A stretch of 64,000 nucleotides of DNA from Dehalococcoidia bacterium (GCA_041649635.1 JBAZMV010000005.1:124001-188000), one strand, 5' to 3'; positions 1-8,247 are shown, numbered from the stretch's first letter. Notes: generated by a model from the letters alone, not told the origin. Numbers and translations: made by a program.

Positions 1-2584
1 CGTGCACCTGCAGCAGCATGCGGCAGCCGCTGCCATTCGGGCCGAGGCCTCTGTCGTCCATCTCTTTCTGAACCATTATCATGGCCAGCTTGGTGATGTC
101 GGCGGCCGTGCCCTGTATAGGCATGTTTATCGCCATGCGCTCGGCCGCCATGCGTATCATACCGTTGGAGTTATTGATATCGGGAATGTAACGCCTGCGT
201 CCCAGCAGCGTCTCAACATATCCGTGCTGGCGCGCCTGCTGCTTGGTCGCTTCCAGGTATTCGGCTACGCCTTTGTATTTATCGAAATAGGTCTTGATGA
301 ACTGCGAGGCCTCGGCGCGCGAGAGGCTCGTGGCCTGCTCCAGGCCGTAATCGCTCATGCCGTAGATGACGCCGAAGTTGACGGTCTTGGCCACGCGGCG
401 CATGTCCGAATTAACATCGTCGGGAGAAAGGTTGAATATCTTTGCCGCCGTAGCGCGGTGGATATCTTCCCCGTTGCGGAACGCCTCGATGAGCTGCGGG
501 TCCTGCGAGAGGTGGGCCAGCGCCCGCAGGTCGATCTGGGAGTAGTCGCCGCTGAGCAGCAGGTTACCCTCTCCGGCGATGAAGGCTTTCCTTACCTGAA
601 GCCCCAGCTCGCCTTTCACCGGTATGTTTTGCAGGTTCGGGTCGGACGACGATAATCTGCCCGTCGTCGTTGCCGCCTGGTTGAAGCTGGTGTGCACCCG
701 CCCTGTCTTAGGATTAATCAATGCGGGAAGGGCGTCGACGTATGTCGATTTCAACTTGGACAGCTGGCGGTACTCCAGCACAAGGTCGACAACAGGATGC
801 ACCCCTCTCAGCCCCTCCAGTATCGAGGCGTCGGTGGAGTAGCCGCTCTTGGTCTTCCTGCCGCTGGGCAGGCCGAGTTTTTCAAACAGCACCATACCCA
901 TCTGTTGCGGTGAATTGATATTGAACTGCTGTCCCGCGAGTTGATATATCTCAGCCTCGATGGCGCCCATGCGCTCTCCCAGACTCCGCGACATTGCGCC
1001 GAGCGAATCCGTGTCGAGCGCTATGCCGGCGCACTCCATCTCGCGCAGGATGGGCACGAGTGGCATCTCGACCTCGTTGAACAGCTTCCAGAGCCCCTGC
1101 TCCTTAAGCTCGTTTTCAAAGATGTGCGCCAGCCGCAGCGTCATGTCGGCGTCGGCGCAGGCGTAGCTGACTGCGTCGGTTATGGCAACATTGTCGAAAG
1201 TCTGCTGTTTGGCTCCTTTACCGATGAGGTTCGTTATCGGCGTCATCTCTATGCCGAGCCGGTTGAAGGCCAGCGCCTTGAGCCCAAGCGATTTCTCGCC
1301 CAGCAGATAGGCTGCGATCATAGTGTCGAAGGACAGGTTGTCGATTTCGATTCCATTTTCGATGAGCACGGTCGAGTCGTATTTTCCGTTGTGCGTGACC
1401 TTGGCCTTCTTCGTGTCGGCTAATATCGGTTCCAGTCGATCGCGTACTTTATCGAGGGGAAGCTGCGTTCCTTCGCGGTGTCCAACCGGTATATAAAATG
1501 CTTTCCCTTCCTCGATGCAGAAGGACAGGCCGACAATGTTTGCGGACAGCGCGTTCAGGCTGTCGGTTTCCAGGTCCACGGCGAAGGTTTCGGCCTTGCT
1601 TAGCACTGAAAAAAGTCTATCCAGGGTGTCCTCGGTATCGACGACGCAGTAGTCGGAGTCGACCGTGCATACCTCGGGCCGCTGCTCCTGTTTGCTCGTC
1701 CCGACCTCGTCCAGCCTGGGCATGAGCTTGGTGAATTCCAGGTCGCGGAAAAGATCGATCAGCCTGGCGCGGTCGAAGTCGCTCCTGGCGCAGGCATCAA
1801 GGTCGAGCTTGACCGGCGCGTCGGTGACTATCGTTGCCAGCCGCTTGCTGCGGTGCGCGTCCTGCTCGCCGTCGGCTAGTGCTTTCTTAGCTTTGGCAGT
1901 ATCAACCTCGTCCAAATGCTCGTATATGCCTTCGACGGACTTGTATTGCTGCAGAAGCTTGGTCGCCGTCTTCTCGCCGATGCCGTGCACCCCTGCGATG
2001 TTGTCGGAAGGGTCTCCCTTGAGACCTTTAAAATCGGCTATCTGCGCCGGGGATAGGCCGTAGCGCTCAATTACCTTCTCCTCATCGTATAGTATGGTGT
2101 CGCTGAAAGGCTTGCCCGGTCTGGGCGTGAGCACCTTCACCTGCGGTGAGACGAGCTGCAGCGTGTCCATGTCCCCGGTGACGATTATCGTATCGATGCC
2201 TGCATCGGTTGCCTGGCGCGCCAGCGTGCCAAGTATGTCGTCGGCCTCGTATCCCTCCAGCTCGATGCTGGGGATGTTGAACGCGTCGACGAGCTGGTGC
2301 ACCCGCTTGAACTGGCTCTTCAGCTCCTCAGGCGCGGGCGGGCGGTGCGCTTTGTATTCGGCGAACTCTTTGTGCCGGAACGTCGGGGCTGGGTAGTCGA
2401 AGGCCACGGCGCAGCAGGCCGGCTTCAGCTCGCCCAGCACCTTGAGCACCATGTTGGCGAAGCCGTAGACGGCGCCCGTGGACTCGCCCGTCTTCCGCAC
2501 CGATAGCGGCGGCAGGGCATGGAAGGCGCGGTGGATCAGGGCGTTGCCGTCGAAGAGAACGAGGAGCTTTTTCTGTTCCGACAT
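1..2584 (-). CDS. polA: DNA polymerase I, 3' end cut by window edge
   Basis: DNA-repair and Okazaki-fragment polymerase. About 861 codons are visible, starting with ATG at 2584 (MSEQKKLLVLFDGNALIHRA). In order they show the 5'-3' exonuclease/FEN domain (about 1-290), a 3'-5' exonuclease domain with an intact DxE motif (VDLETDS, near residue 337), KYDSTVL and YACADAD, and the polymerase domain with motif A (DYSQIDLR, near 680) and motif B (RRVAKTVNFGVIYG). The window ends inside motif C, after LQVH, so roughly the last 40-50 residues are missing. The proofreading acidic residues appear present, unlike in Pol I enzymes with a degenerate exonuclease. Motif A carries Asp at residue 685 where E. 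coli has Glu710. The start lies about 3 nt from the predicted transcription start and has no Shine-Dalgarno sequence. Confidence 0.97.
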   Translation of the reverse strand, partial: MSEQKKLLVLFDGNALIHRAFHALPPLSVRKTGESTGAVYGFANMVLKVLGELKPACCAVAFDYPAPTFRHKEFAEYKAHRPPAPEELKSQFKRVHQLVDAFNIPSIELEGYEADDILGTLARQATDAGIDTIIVTGDMDTLQLVSPQVKVLTPRPGKPFSDTILYDEEKVIERYGLSPAQIADFKGLKGDPSDNIAGVHGIGEKTATKLLQQYKSVEGIYEHLDEVDTAKAKKALADGEQDAHRSKRLATIVTDAPVKLDLDACARSDFDRARLIDLFRDLEFTKLMPRLDEVGTSKQEQRPEVCTVDSDYCVVDTEDTLDRLFSVLSKAETFAVDLETDSLNALSANIVGLSFCIEEGKAFYIPVGHREGTQLPLDKVRDRLEPILADTKKAKVTHNGKYDSTVLIENGIEIDNLSFDTMIAAYLLGEKSLGLKALAFNRLGIEMTPITNLIGKGAKQQTFDNVAITDAVSYACADADMTLRLAHIFENELKEQGLWKLFNEVEMPLVPILREMECAGIALDTDSLGAMSRSLGERMGAIEAEIYQLAGQQFNINSPQQMGMVLFEKLGLPSGRKTKSGYSTDASILEGLRGVHPVVDLVLEYRQLSKLKSTYVDALPALINPKTGRVHTSFNQAATTTGRLSSSDPNLQNIPVKGELGLQVRKAFIAGEGNLLLSGDYSQIDLRALAHLSQDPQLIEAFRNGEDIHRATAAKIFNLSPDDVNSDMRRVAKTVNFGVIYGMSDYGLEQATSLSRAEASQFIKTYFDKYKGVAEYLEATKQQARQHGYVETLLGRRRYIPDINNSNGMIRMAAERMAINMPIQGTAADITKLAMIMVQKEMDDRGLGPNGSGCRMLLQVH

Positions 2585-2593
2585 AGTGGAAAC

Positions 2594-2622
2594 ATTATAA
2601 GGCGGGGGGATGGGGATGGCAA
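2594..2622 (-). promoter_or_regulatory. sigma-70 promoter of polA, nearly leaderless
   Basis: On the minus strand, -35 TTGCCA (2622-2617), a 17-nt spacer and -10 TATAAT (2599-2594). The predicted transcription start is near 2587, only about 3 nt before the polA ATG at 2584, so the mRNA would be essentially leaderless. Confidence 0.75.
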
Positions 2623-2655
2623 TCAATCGTTAATACGGAATCACTTTTCAGTGCT

Positions 2656-2680
2656 GTTGAAGGTGTTACTCACCTTCAAC
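2656..2680. repeat. AGGTG/CACCT hairpin repeat
   Basis: A perfect 10-bp inverted repeat, GTTGAAGGTG and CACCTTCAAC, around loop TTACT. It belongs to a family also seen at 12266, 31897, 32684-32746 and 56037, usually with loop TTCTT. Confidence 0.85.
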
Positions 2681-2739
2681 AAGTCTAATGGCTGCCGTAA
2701 CGGTGAAGAACAAAGCGCTGGACAAAAGGGTCGTATCTG

Positions 2740-2991
2740 GTAGGGGCATCCTTCCATATGCCTTAATGTCATGGAAGGACTGTGCCCCTACGTTTTTTCA
2801 TACATCGGTCATCGTGTAGAGACGCAATCCTTCTAATACGGGAAGGACGTCTCTATGTCTGTCAACCGGCACAGAGATGTAGGGGCGAATAATTATTCGC
2901 CCACAGTTCAGCAGCCGTAGGGTGGGTTTGGCTAACCCACCGTCTTTGTGGTCATGGGCTGGTGGGTTTCGCAAAGCTCTACCCACCCTAC
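2740..2991. repeat. cluster of GTAG-type palindromes
   Basis: Four palindromic elements lie in the polA-pyrG divergent spacer, each starting with GTAG: 2740-2791 (arms GTAGGGGC/GCCCCTAC with a nested CCTTCCAT/ATGGAAGG stem), 2816-2856 (GTAGAGACG/CGTCTCTA), 2879-2906 (28 nt, GTAGGGGCGAATAA arm) and 2917-2991 (GTAGGGTGGGTT...CCACCCTAC). No gene is seen between 2585 and 3188. Confidence 0.85.
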
Positions 2992-3031
2992 ATCTACATC
3001 GATAAATGGGGATTTTCTATGCAGAAAACCA

Positions 3032-3060
3032 TTGACATCACATGATTTATCCCCTATAAT
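3032..3060 (+). promoter_or_regulatory. consensus sigma-70 promoter of pyrG
   Basis: Perfect -35 TTGACA (3032-3037), 17-nt spacer and perfect -10 TATAAT (3055-3060). Transcription should start near 3067, leaving a leader of about 120 nt before pyrG. The leader holds a small GAGAAG/CTTCTC stem near 3120-3140 without a U-tract. The start region lacks the GGGC-type run used for CTP-sensing reiterative initiation in Firmicutes pyrG. Confidence 0.85.
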
Positions 3061-3188
3061 TTAGACCTCAGAAGAGCAATTTCCCCGATCCCCCGTTGCT
3101 TCTTCGCATTGTTAAGACCACGAGAAGGTAGTTCTTCTCATTCATATATGTCGTTACACCTACCATCTCGCCGAAAGGAATCGAACTG

Positions 3189-4814
3189 ATGACGAAGTAT
3201 ATCTTTGTGACCGGCGGCGTAGTAAGCTCAGTAGGAAAAGGTACCGCCGTCGCCTCCATCGGCAGAATCCTGAAAAGTCGCAACATCTCAGTATCGGTTC
3301 AAAAACTAGACCCTTACCTGAACGCCGAGCCCGGACTGATCTCCCCCTATCAGCACGGCGAAGTGTATCTCACCCACGACGGCGCGGAGACGGACCTGGA
3401 CCTGGGCCACTACGAGAGGTTCATCGATACGGACTTGAACGCCTCGTCCAGCGTTTCGGCGGGACAGATATACGGCGAACTCATCACCAAGGAACGGCGC
3501 GGCGAGTTCAACGGCGGCACCATTCAGGTTATACCGAACCTTACCAATGAAATAAAGAGCCGTTCCCGCAAGGTAGCCCAGGAGAGCGGCGCGGATGTGG
3601 TTATTGTAGAAGTGGGCGGCACTGTGGGCGACATCGAGGGGCTTCCCTTCCTGGAGGCCATACGCCAGATGAGGAGCGAGGTCGGCAGGAAGAACGTGCT
3701 GTACGTGCACCTCACGCTCCTGCCTTATCTCCAGTCGACCCTGGAGCTCAAGACCAAGCCGACACAGCACAGCGTCAACGAGCTCAGGCGCATCGGTATA
3801 CAGCCGGACGTCATCATTTTGCGCAGCGACCTGCCCATCACCGAGGATATCAGGGATAAGATCGCGCTGTTCTGCGACGTTGACCGGAAGGCCGTAATGC
3901 CCCTGCCGACGCTCCCCGTGATCTACGAAACTCCTCTCGTACTGGAGGAAGCCGGCCTGGGAGAGTTTATTGTCGAAAAGTTCGAGCTGCCGAAGAACCA
4001 CGTAGATTTCAGCGAATGGAGAGACCTGGTGGAGCGGATGAAAGCTCCCAAGGAATCGGTGAACATAGCGCTGGTGGGGCAGTACGTTGAGTTGAGGGAT
4101 GCGTACCTGTCGGTCAAGGAGGCGCTGCGCCACGCCGCGGTTTTTAACGACAGGGATATCAACATACAGTGGATACAGGCGGAGACGCTGGAGAAGGATG
4201 GGGACGGGCTGCTGCACTCCGCGCAGGGCATCATCGTTCCCGGAGGAGCGGGTATCCGCGGGGTGGAGGGTCTGATAATCGCGGCGCGCTACGCCAGGGA
4301 GCACAACATACCTTATCTGGGCTCGTCGCTGGGAATGCATGCCATGATCATCGAATTCGCCAGGCACGTGCTCGGCTCTCACACGCCGAACTCCACGGAG
4401 TTCGACCCGGGCACGGCTCACCCGGTCATCGACAAGATGCAGGAACGTCGCGACGAAGCGGCCTGTTCACATGCTATCAGGCTGGGCGCGTTTCCATTAA
4501 ATATACTGCCCGGAACTAAGGCGGCTGCAATATATAATCAGGATTCCGTGCAGGAGCGGTTCCGCCAGAATTTTGAGTTTAACACCAATTTCCGCGATAA
4601 CCTGGAAAGCGCGGGCATGGTCTTCAGCGGACTGTCGCCGGACGGACGTCAGGTGGAGATATGCGAACTTAAAGAACATAGCTTCATGATAGGTTGCCAG
4701 TACCATCCGGAATTCGTGTCGCGCCCCACCCGCCCGCACCCGCTGTTCCGTGAATTCATAGCGGCGGCCAAGGGCGTTCTGCTCGAAGGGTCGCAGCCTG
4801 CCTTGCCAATATAG
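3189..4814 (+). CDS. pyrG: CTP synthase with altered glutaminase active site
   Basis: Makes CTP from UTP, ATP and a nitrogen donor; the last step of pyrimidine nucleotide synthesis, cytosolic. 541 residues, normal for the family. The N-terminal synthetase domain (about 1-270) keeps the P-loop VTGGVVSSVGKG, the KLDPY segment, GAETDLDLGHYERF with the metal-binding Asp, and VEVGGTVGDIEG. In the C-terminal class I amidotransferase domain (about 290-535) the usual GICLGMQ reads GSSLGMH, so the catalytic Cys is Ser380. The family PGGFG reads PGGAG, and the RHRYE glutamine-site segment reads FRQNFE, whereas YHPEF (His-Glu) is kept. Synthetase activity is expected. Glutamine-dependent activity is doubtful, and free ammonia may be the donor. 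Start ATG at 3189 with AAAGGA upstream. Confidence 0.96.
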   Translation: MTKYIFVTGGVVSSVGKGTAVASIGRILKSRNISVSVQKLDPYLNAEPGLISPYQHGEVYLTHDGAETDLDLGHYERFIDTDLNASSSVSAGQIYGELITKERRGEFNGGTIQVIPNLTNEIKSRSRKVAQESGADVVIVEVGGTVGDIEGLPFLEAIRQMRSEVGRKNVLYVHLTLLPYLQSTLELKTKPTQHSVNELRRIGIQPDVIILRSDLPITEDIRDKIALFCDVDRKAVMPLPTLPVIYETPLVLEEAGLGEFIVEKFELPKNHVDFSEWRDLVERMKAPKESVNIALVGQYVELRDAYLSVKEALRHAAVFNDRDINIQWIQAETLEKDGDGLLHSAQGIIVPGGAGIRGVEGLIIAARYAREHNIPYLGSSLGMHAMIIEFARHVLGSHTPNSTEFDPGTAHPVIDKMQERRDEAACSHAIRLGAFPLNILPGTKAAAIYNQDSVQERFRQNFEFNTNFRDNLESAGMVFSGLSPDGRQVEICELKEHSFMIGCQYHPEFVSRPTRPHPLFREFIAAAKGVLLEGSQPALPI

Positions 4815-4849
4815 AAAGCAATAATAGAAAGTATTGTATAGGCAACTCC

Positions 4850-5226
4850 GTAGTGGCGATTCGTGAATCGCCCTCTCCTGAATCAAGAGCAGGGCGGGTT
4901 TGAAGCCCGCCGTTGTGGAACCTTAACGGCAGCCTCCTTAACATTATTAATAAAGATTGGCGACGGCAAAGCGTCTCTAGTGCTGTGGTTCTAGGAGTGT
5001 CCCGTAGAGGCGGGTTTGAAACCCGCCCCTACACGATGACCGAAATATTGGACATAAAGGGGATTAAATACCGCGAGATTGCCACGTCGTTCTTCCTAGG
5101 AAGGACTCGCAATGACAGCAGCGAGAGACAGGGGAGTCCAGAGGGAGCGCCCTCTGACGGGGTTTTAGGGGTGTCCCCTATCTTTAATTAAATTCCCCCA
5201 AGAGTGGGGGATACAGGGGGTTGATT
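4850..5226. repeat. mosaic of palindromic repeats after pyrG
   Basis: Non-coding spacer between pyrG and the transaldolase gene. It contains a 28-nt GTAG element at 4850-4877 (arm GTAGTGGCGATTCG), a GGCGGGTTTGAA/GCCCGCC palindrome near 4890-4915, a 29-nt GTAG element at 5004-5032, a GATTGCC.../GCAATGAC palindrome with an inner TTCCTAGGAA at about 5076-5115, and then the mosaic element from about 5119 (GGGGT..GTCCCC and TCCCCC..GGGGGA stems). The same mosaic recurs near 7462, 39664 and 51741. Confidence 0.85.
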
Positions 5227-5268
5227 AGCCCCAATCGAAAATTTCAATAATCAATCGGAGACAACGGA

Positions 5269-5916
5269 ATGCAGTTATTTCTTGACACGGCAAATATAGA
5301 CCAGATACGGCAGGCCGCCAGGATGGGTCTCATCAGCGGCGTTACCACCAACCCCAGCCTGGTTGCCAAGGAAGGCTCGTCGAATCTTAAAGAGAGGATA
5401 CTTGAGATATGCTCTCTCGTGGACGGCTCCATCTCGGTGGAGGTATTAAGCCTGGACACGGAGGGCATGATAAAGGAGGCCAGAGAGGTCGCCGCGTGGC
5501 ACAGGAACGTGACGGTTAAGATGCCGGTATCGGAGGCGGGGTACGAGGCCATCAGCATCCTGTCGAAGGAGGATATCAAAACGAACCTCACGCTGTGTTT
5601 CTCCCCCGCCCAGACGCTGCTCGGCGCCCGCGCCGGCGCCACCTACGTCAGCCCGTTCGTGGGAAGGCTGGATGACATAGGACATCGCGGAATGGACGTA
5701 GTCGCCGAGACCGTGGAGATATTCCAAAAACACAATCTGCCGACACAGGTGATAGCCGCCAGCATAAGACACCCGCTGCACGTTATCGAAGCGGCCAAGT
5801 GCGGCTCGCACATAGCTACCGTGCCTTACGATATATTAATGAAGATGATGAAGCACCCCCTCACCGACATCGGGATCGCACGCTTTATCGAAGACTGGAA
5901 GAAGGTGAAACCATGA
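5269..5916 (+). CDS. transaldolase / fructose-6-phosphate aldolase family
   Basis: A 215-residue TIM-barrel enzyme of the short transaldolase type (TalC/FSA/MipB). It opens with LFLDTANIDQIRQ and SGVTTNPSLVAKEG. The Schiff-base lysine is Lys84 in VTVKMP, and SPFVGRLDD lies near 125-133. It should transfer or cleave dihydroxyacetone units in sugar-phosphate metabolism. Transaldolase cannot be told from fructose-6-phosphate aldolase by eye, so no symbol is given. Start ATG 5269 follows CGGAG. The stop overlaps the rho start as ATGA, so rho is probably translationally coupled to this gene. Confidence 0.92.
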   Translation: MQLFLDTANIDQIRQAARMGLISGVTTNPSLVAKEGSSNLKERILEICSLVDGSISVEVLSLDTEGMIKEAREVAAWHRNVTVKMPVSEAGYEAISILSKEDIKTNLTLCFSPAQTLLGARAGATYVSPFVGRLDDIGHRGMDVVAETVEIFQKHNLPTQVIAASIRHPLHVIEAAKCGSHIATVPYDILMKMMKHPLTDIGIARFIEDWKKVKP

Positions 5917-7235
5917 CAATGAATACCGCGAACTCAATGAATACAATGAATACAATGAACACAGCCAACGCCCTGAATATCAGCGAGCTTGAATCCAAGA
6001 CGCGCGAAGACCTGCTGGAGATGGCCAAGACCATCGGGCTGACCGGATACACCCAGCTGAAGAAACAGGACCTGGTGCTCAGGCTGCTGCAGGCCAGCGC
6101 CGAGCTTCAGGGCAACATCTTCGGGGGCGGCGTACTTGAGACCATGGACGAGGGCTACGGTTTTCTGCATCAGGAGAAGCTCAAGCCCGGCCCCAACGAC
6201 GTCTACGTTTCGCAATCGCAGATACGCCGCTTCAGCCTGAGGACCGGCGATATGATAACGGGTCAGGTGCGCCTGCCCAAGAACGGCGAGAAATATCACA
6301 GCCTGCTGCGCATCGAGGCTGTGAACGGCGTCGATCCCGAGATGGCCAAGGGGCGTCCCTTCTTCAACCAGCTCACGCCGATATTCCCCAACAAACTGAT
6401 AAACCTGGAGACGACCCAGGGCAACCTGGCCACGCGGCTGATGAACATGATAGCCCCCATCGGGCGCGGGCAGCGCGGCCTGATAGTCTCCCCTCCCAAG
6501 GCTGGCAAGACCATGCTGCTCAAGCAGATAGCCAACGGCGTCTCTACCAACTATAGCGATATCCATATCATGGTGTGTCTCATCGGCGAGCGTCCGGAGG
6601 AGGTCACGGACATGGAGCGCTCGGTGAAGGGCGAGGTCATCAGCTCCACGTTCGACGAGCCGGTGGAGAGCCACACCAAGGTGGCCGAGCTGGCGCTGGA
6701 GCGCGCCAAGCGGCTGGCCGAGAACGGCAAGGACGTTCTCATACTTCTCGACGGCATCACAAGGCTGACGCGCGCCTACAACCTGGCGCTTCCGCCCAGC
6801 GGACGCACGCTCTCCGGCGGCATTGACTCCGTATCGCTGTACCCGCCCAAGCGCTTCTTCGGCGCCGCGCGCAACATAGAGCAGGGCGGCTCGCTGACCA
6901 TCATCGCCACCTGCCTGGTTGACACGGGCAGCCGCATGGACGATGTGATCTACGAGGAGTTCAAGGGCACCGGCAACATGGAGCTGCACCTTGACCGCAA
7001 GCTGGCCGAGCGCCGCATCTTCCCATCCATGGACCTGCTGCGCAGCGGTACCCGCCGCGAGGAGCTGCTACACGACGAGGTCACTCTGCAGAAGATATGG
7101 CTCATGCGCCGCGTGGCCAATCTGGTGGCCGCCAACTCGCAGAGCCCCACCGAGGCCGCTGAGCGCATACTGGAGCGTCTCGCCAAGACCGCCAGCAACA
7201 AGGAGTTTCTGGCAACGCTGACCAAGGAGATGTAG
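5913..7235 (+). CDS. rho: transcription termination factor Rho
   Basis: Hexameric RNA helicase that ends transcription. 440 residues from ATG 5913, which overlaps the upstream stop by 4 nt and follows GAAGAAGGTGA; the frame stays open to 5799, but that stretch overlaps the upstream gene. Domains: Rho_N helical part (about 27-64), cold-shock-like RNA-binding domain with GYGFLHQ (about 70-145), and RecA-like ATPase with Walker A SPPKAGKT (about 193-200), LIGERPEEVTDM, the Walker B segment DVLILLDGITRL and DTGSRMDDVIYEEFKGTGN. Residues 1-22 are an odd low-complexity run of Met-Asn-Thr/Asn-Thr-Ala units encoded by a near-perfect AATGAATAC tandem repeat. An alternative start is ATG 5919. Confidence 0.96.
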   Translation: MTMNTANSMNTMNTMNTANALNISELESKTREDLLEMAKTIGLTGYTQLKKQDLVLRLLQASAELQGNIFGGGVLETMDEGYGFLHQEKLKPGPNDVYVSQSQIRRFSLRTGDMITGQVRLPKNGEKYHSLLRIEAVNGVDPEMAKGRPFFNQLTPIFPNKLINLETTQGNLATRLMNMIAPIGRGQRGLIVSPPKAGKTMLLKQIANGVSTNYSDIHIMVCLIGERPEEVTDMERSVKGEVISSTFDEPVESHTKVAELALERAKRLAENGKDVLILLDGITRLTRAYNLALPPSGRTLSGGIDSVSLYPPKRFFGAARNIEQGGSLTIIATCLVDTGSRMDDVIYEEFKGTGNMELHLDRKLAERRIFPSMDLLRSGTRREELLHDEVTLQKIWLMRRVANLVAANSQSPTEAAERILERLAKTASNKEFLATLTKEM

Positions 7236-7266
7236 TCACGCGCCTTATCATTATTGTTTGATCTCC

Positions 7267-7735
7267 GTAGGGGCGACCGGCCGGTCGCCCCTACCCATAT
7301 ATAATTCTCATCGCTGTCATCGCGGGCGAATAATCATTCGCCCCTACACGATTACCGAACGTAGGGTGGGCTGCGCCCACCAAATGATGCCCGATGAGAT
7401 TGCCACGTCGTCCTTCCATAATTAGGGTGTACGGAAGGACTCCTCGCAATGACAGTTATGAAGAAAGAGGTGAAGGAGAAGCCTCCTTCCGGGGGACCGG
7501 GGGTGTCCCCCGGATTTTCCACGTCCCCCAACGTATGGGGGACTAATAGGGGGTTCGGCCTACCTCGACCAACGACATTCGACATTTCAACTGCAGTTAA
7601 CCCACCGTTATAACGATTTTGTGGTGGGTTAATAAACCCACCCTACGTTTTGATCTTAATGTTTGGACTCCTCGCAATGACACGTTCACGTAGGGGAGGG
7701 TTTTAAACCCTCCCCTACCAAGGGCGAACACATGG
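7267..7735. repeat. 500-bp gene-free repeat field after rho
   Basis: No coding sequence is credible here. Elements in order: a perfect 28-nt palindrome at 7267-7294 (arm GTAGGGGCGACCGG), a minus-strand 28-nt GTAG element at 7320-7347, a GTAGGGTGGG..CCCACC stem near 7362-7380, the GATTGCC/GCAATGAC palindrome with an inner GTCCTTCC/GGAAGGAC stem at 7399-7454, the mosaic element at 7462-7560, a CCCACC/GGTGGG palindrome at about 7605-7650, and a 29-nt palindrome at 7690-7718 that is identical to 12172-12200. Confidence 0.85.
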
Positions 7736-7791
7736 GTTCGCCCTGTACGGAACCACCCGGTCGATTTGTATCTATAGTACTCTTGGGGGGC

Positions 7792-7820
7792 TTGACAAAT
7801 CAGCTTCAACAAGTTAGTAT
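7792..7820 (+). promoter_or_regulatory. promoter of the first Asp-box gene leader
   Basis: -35 TTGACA (7792-7797), 17-nt spacer and -10 TAGTAT (7815-7820). The predicted start near 7827 gives a leader of about 420 nt before the ATG at 8248. Confidence 0.6.
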
Positions 7821-7826
7821 ATCTCA

Positions 7827-7980
7827 ACGCCCTTGCGATTTAATTGAAGAACAGTATATAGATTTTTTTTATTTTTCACTTGCGGTGAAGGATGTTATGT
7901 ATTTATTTATTACCGCAGAAAATATCAGAAATTTCGGTGGAAGCTAACCTGATAGGGGGTTGGCTTCTTCTGCTTTTTAA
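7827..7980 (+). ncRNA. possible attenuator leader or small RNA
   Basis: An AU-rich transcript is bounded by a promoter (7792-7820) and a terminator-like hairpin (7940-7978). It contains a TGCGGT/ACCGCA stem (about 7881-7916) and a 16-codon reading frame at 7897-7947 (MYLFITAENIRNFGGS) preceded by GAAGG at a 5-nt spacing. The stop codon of this frame falls inside the left arm of the terminator stem. It could be a leader-peptide attenuator for the surface protein at 8248 or a free small RNA of about 150 nt. Translation and function are inference. Confidence 0.4.
7940..7978 (+). terminator. terminator-like hairpin in the leader
   Basis: A 10-bp stem, GAAGCTAACC (7940-7949) with GGTTGGCTTC (7958-7967), contains one G-U pair and has an 8-nt loop. 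It is followed by TTCTGCTTTTT. It lies between the promoter at 7792 and the gene at 8248, so readthrough would be needed to express that gene. Confidence 0.6.
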
Positions 7981-8014
7981 TAAGTAAGCGCGAATCTAAG
8001 AACCTTAAAAAGTG

Positions 8015-8090
8015 AACTCACCCTCTAATCCCTCTCTTTCACAAAGAGAGGGAAGACGACACAGGCAATGATTTGTCGGCAGGGTGAGTT
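8015..8090. repeat. nested inverted repeat in the leader
   Basis: Outer arms AACTCACCCT (8015-8024) and AGGGTGAGTT (8081-8090) are perfect. Inside, CCCTCTCTTT (8030-8039) pairs with AAAGAGAGGG (8043-8052). The architecture resembles the palindrome in the leuA leader. Confidence 0.75.
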
Positions 8091-8247
8091 AAACAAGAAA
8101 TTTAGACGCCAGGACTCCATATATCCTAAGGAAACTTTAGATGAAAGGGGGTGGGATAAAGATATTGAACGCAAGGCGGAATTGGAGACCAAACAACTTT
8201 GTTCTAAACACGTATTTGAAGGTCTCGATGATTTACAAGGAGGTTTA

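Noticed and set aside
1..2506. Plus-strand open frames opposite polA
   Set aside because: The minus strand encodes continuous PolA sequence with all motifs; the plus-strand frames have no recognisable content.
3060..3188. CTP-sensing reiterative transcription in the pyrG leader
   Set aside because: The initially transcribed sequence lacks the GGGC-type run and the leader has no terminator hairpin with a T-tract.
3306..4421. Long open frame antisense to pyrG
   Set aside because: It is the mirror of a strongly conserved CTP synthase and has no family features. Other long antisense frames (45156-46775, 47246-48379, 42264-43271, 5934-6989) were dropped for the same reason.
5799..5912. N-terminal extension of Rho
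   Set aside because: It overlaps the 3' end of the transaldolase gene out of frame and has no ribosome site; ATG 5913 has one.
7352..7827. Open frames in the rho downstream spacer
   Set aside because: They run through palindromic repeats, lack ribosome sites and have no protein-like composition.
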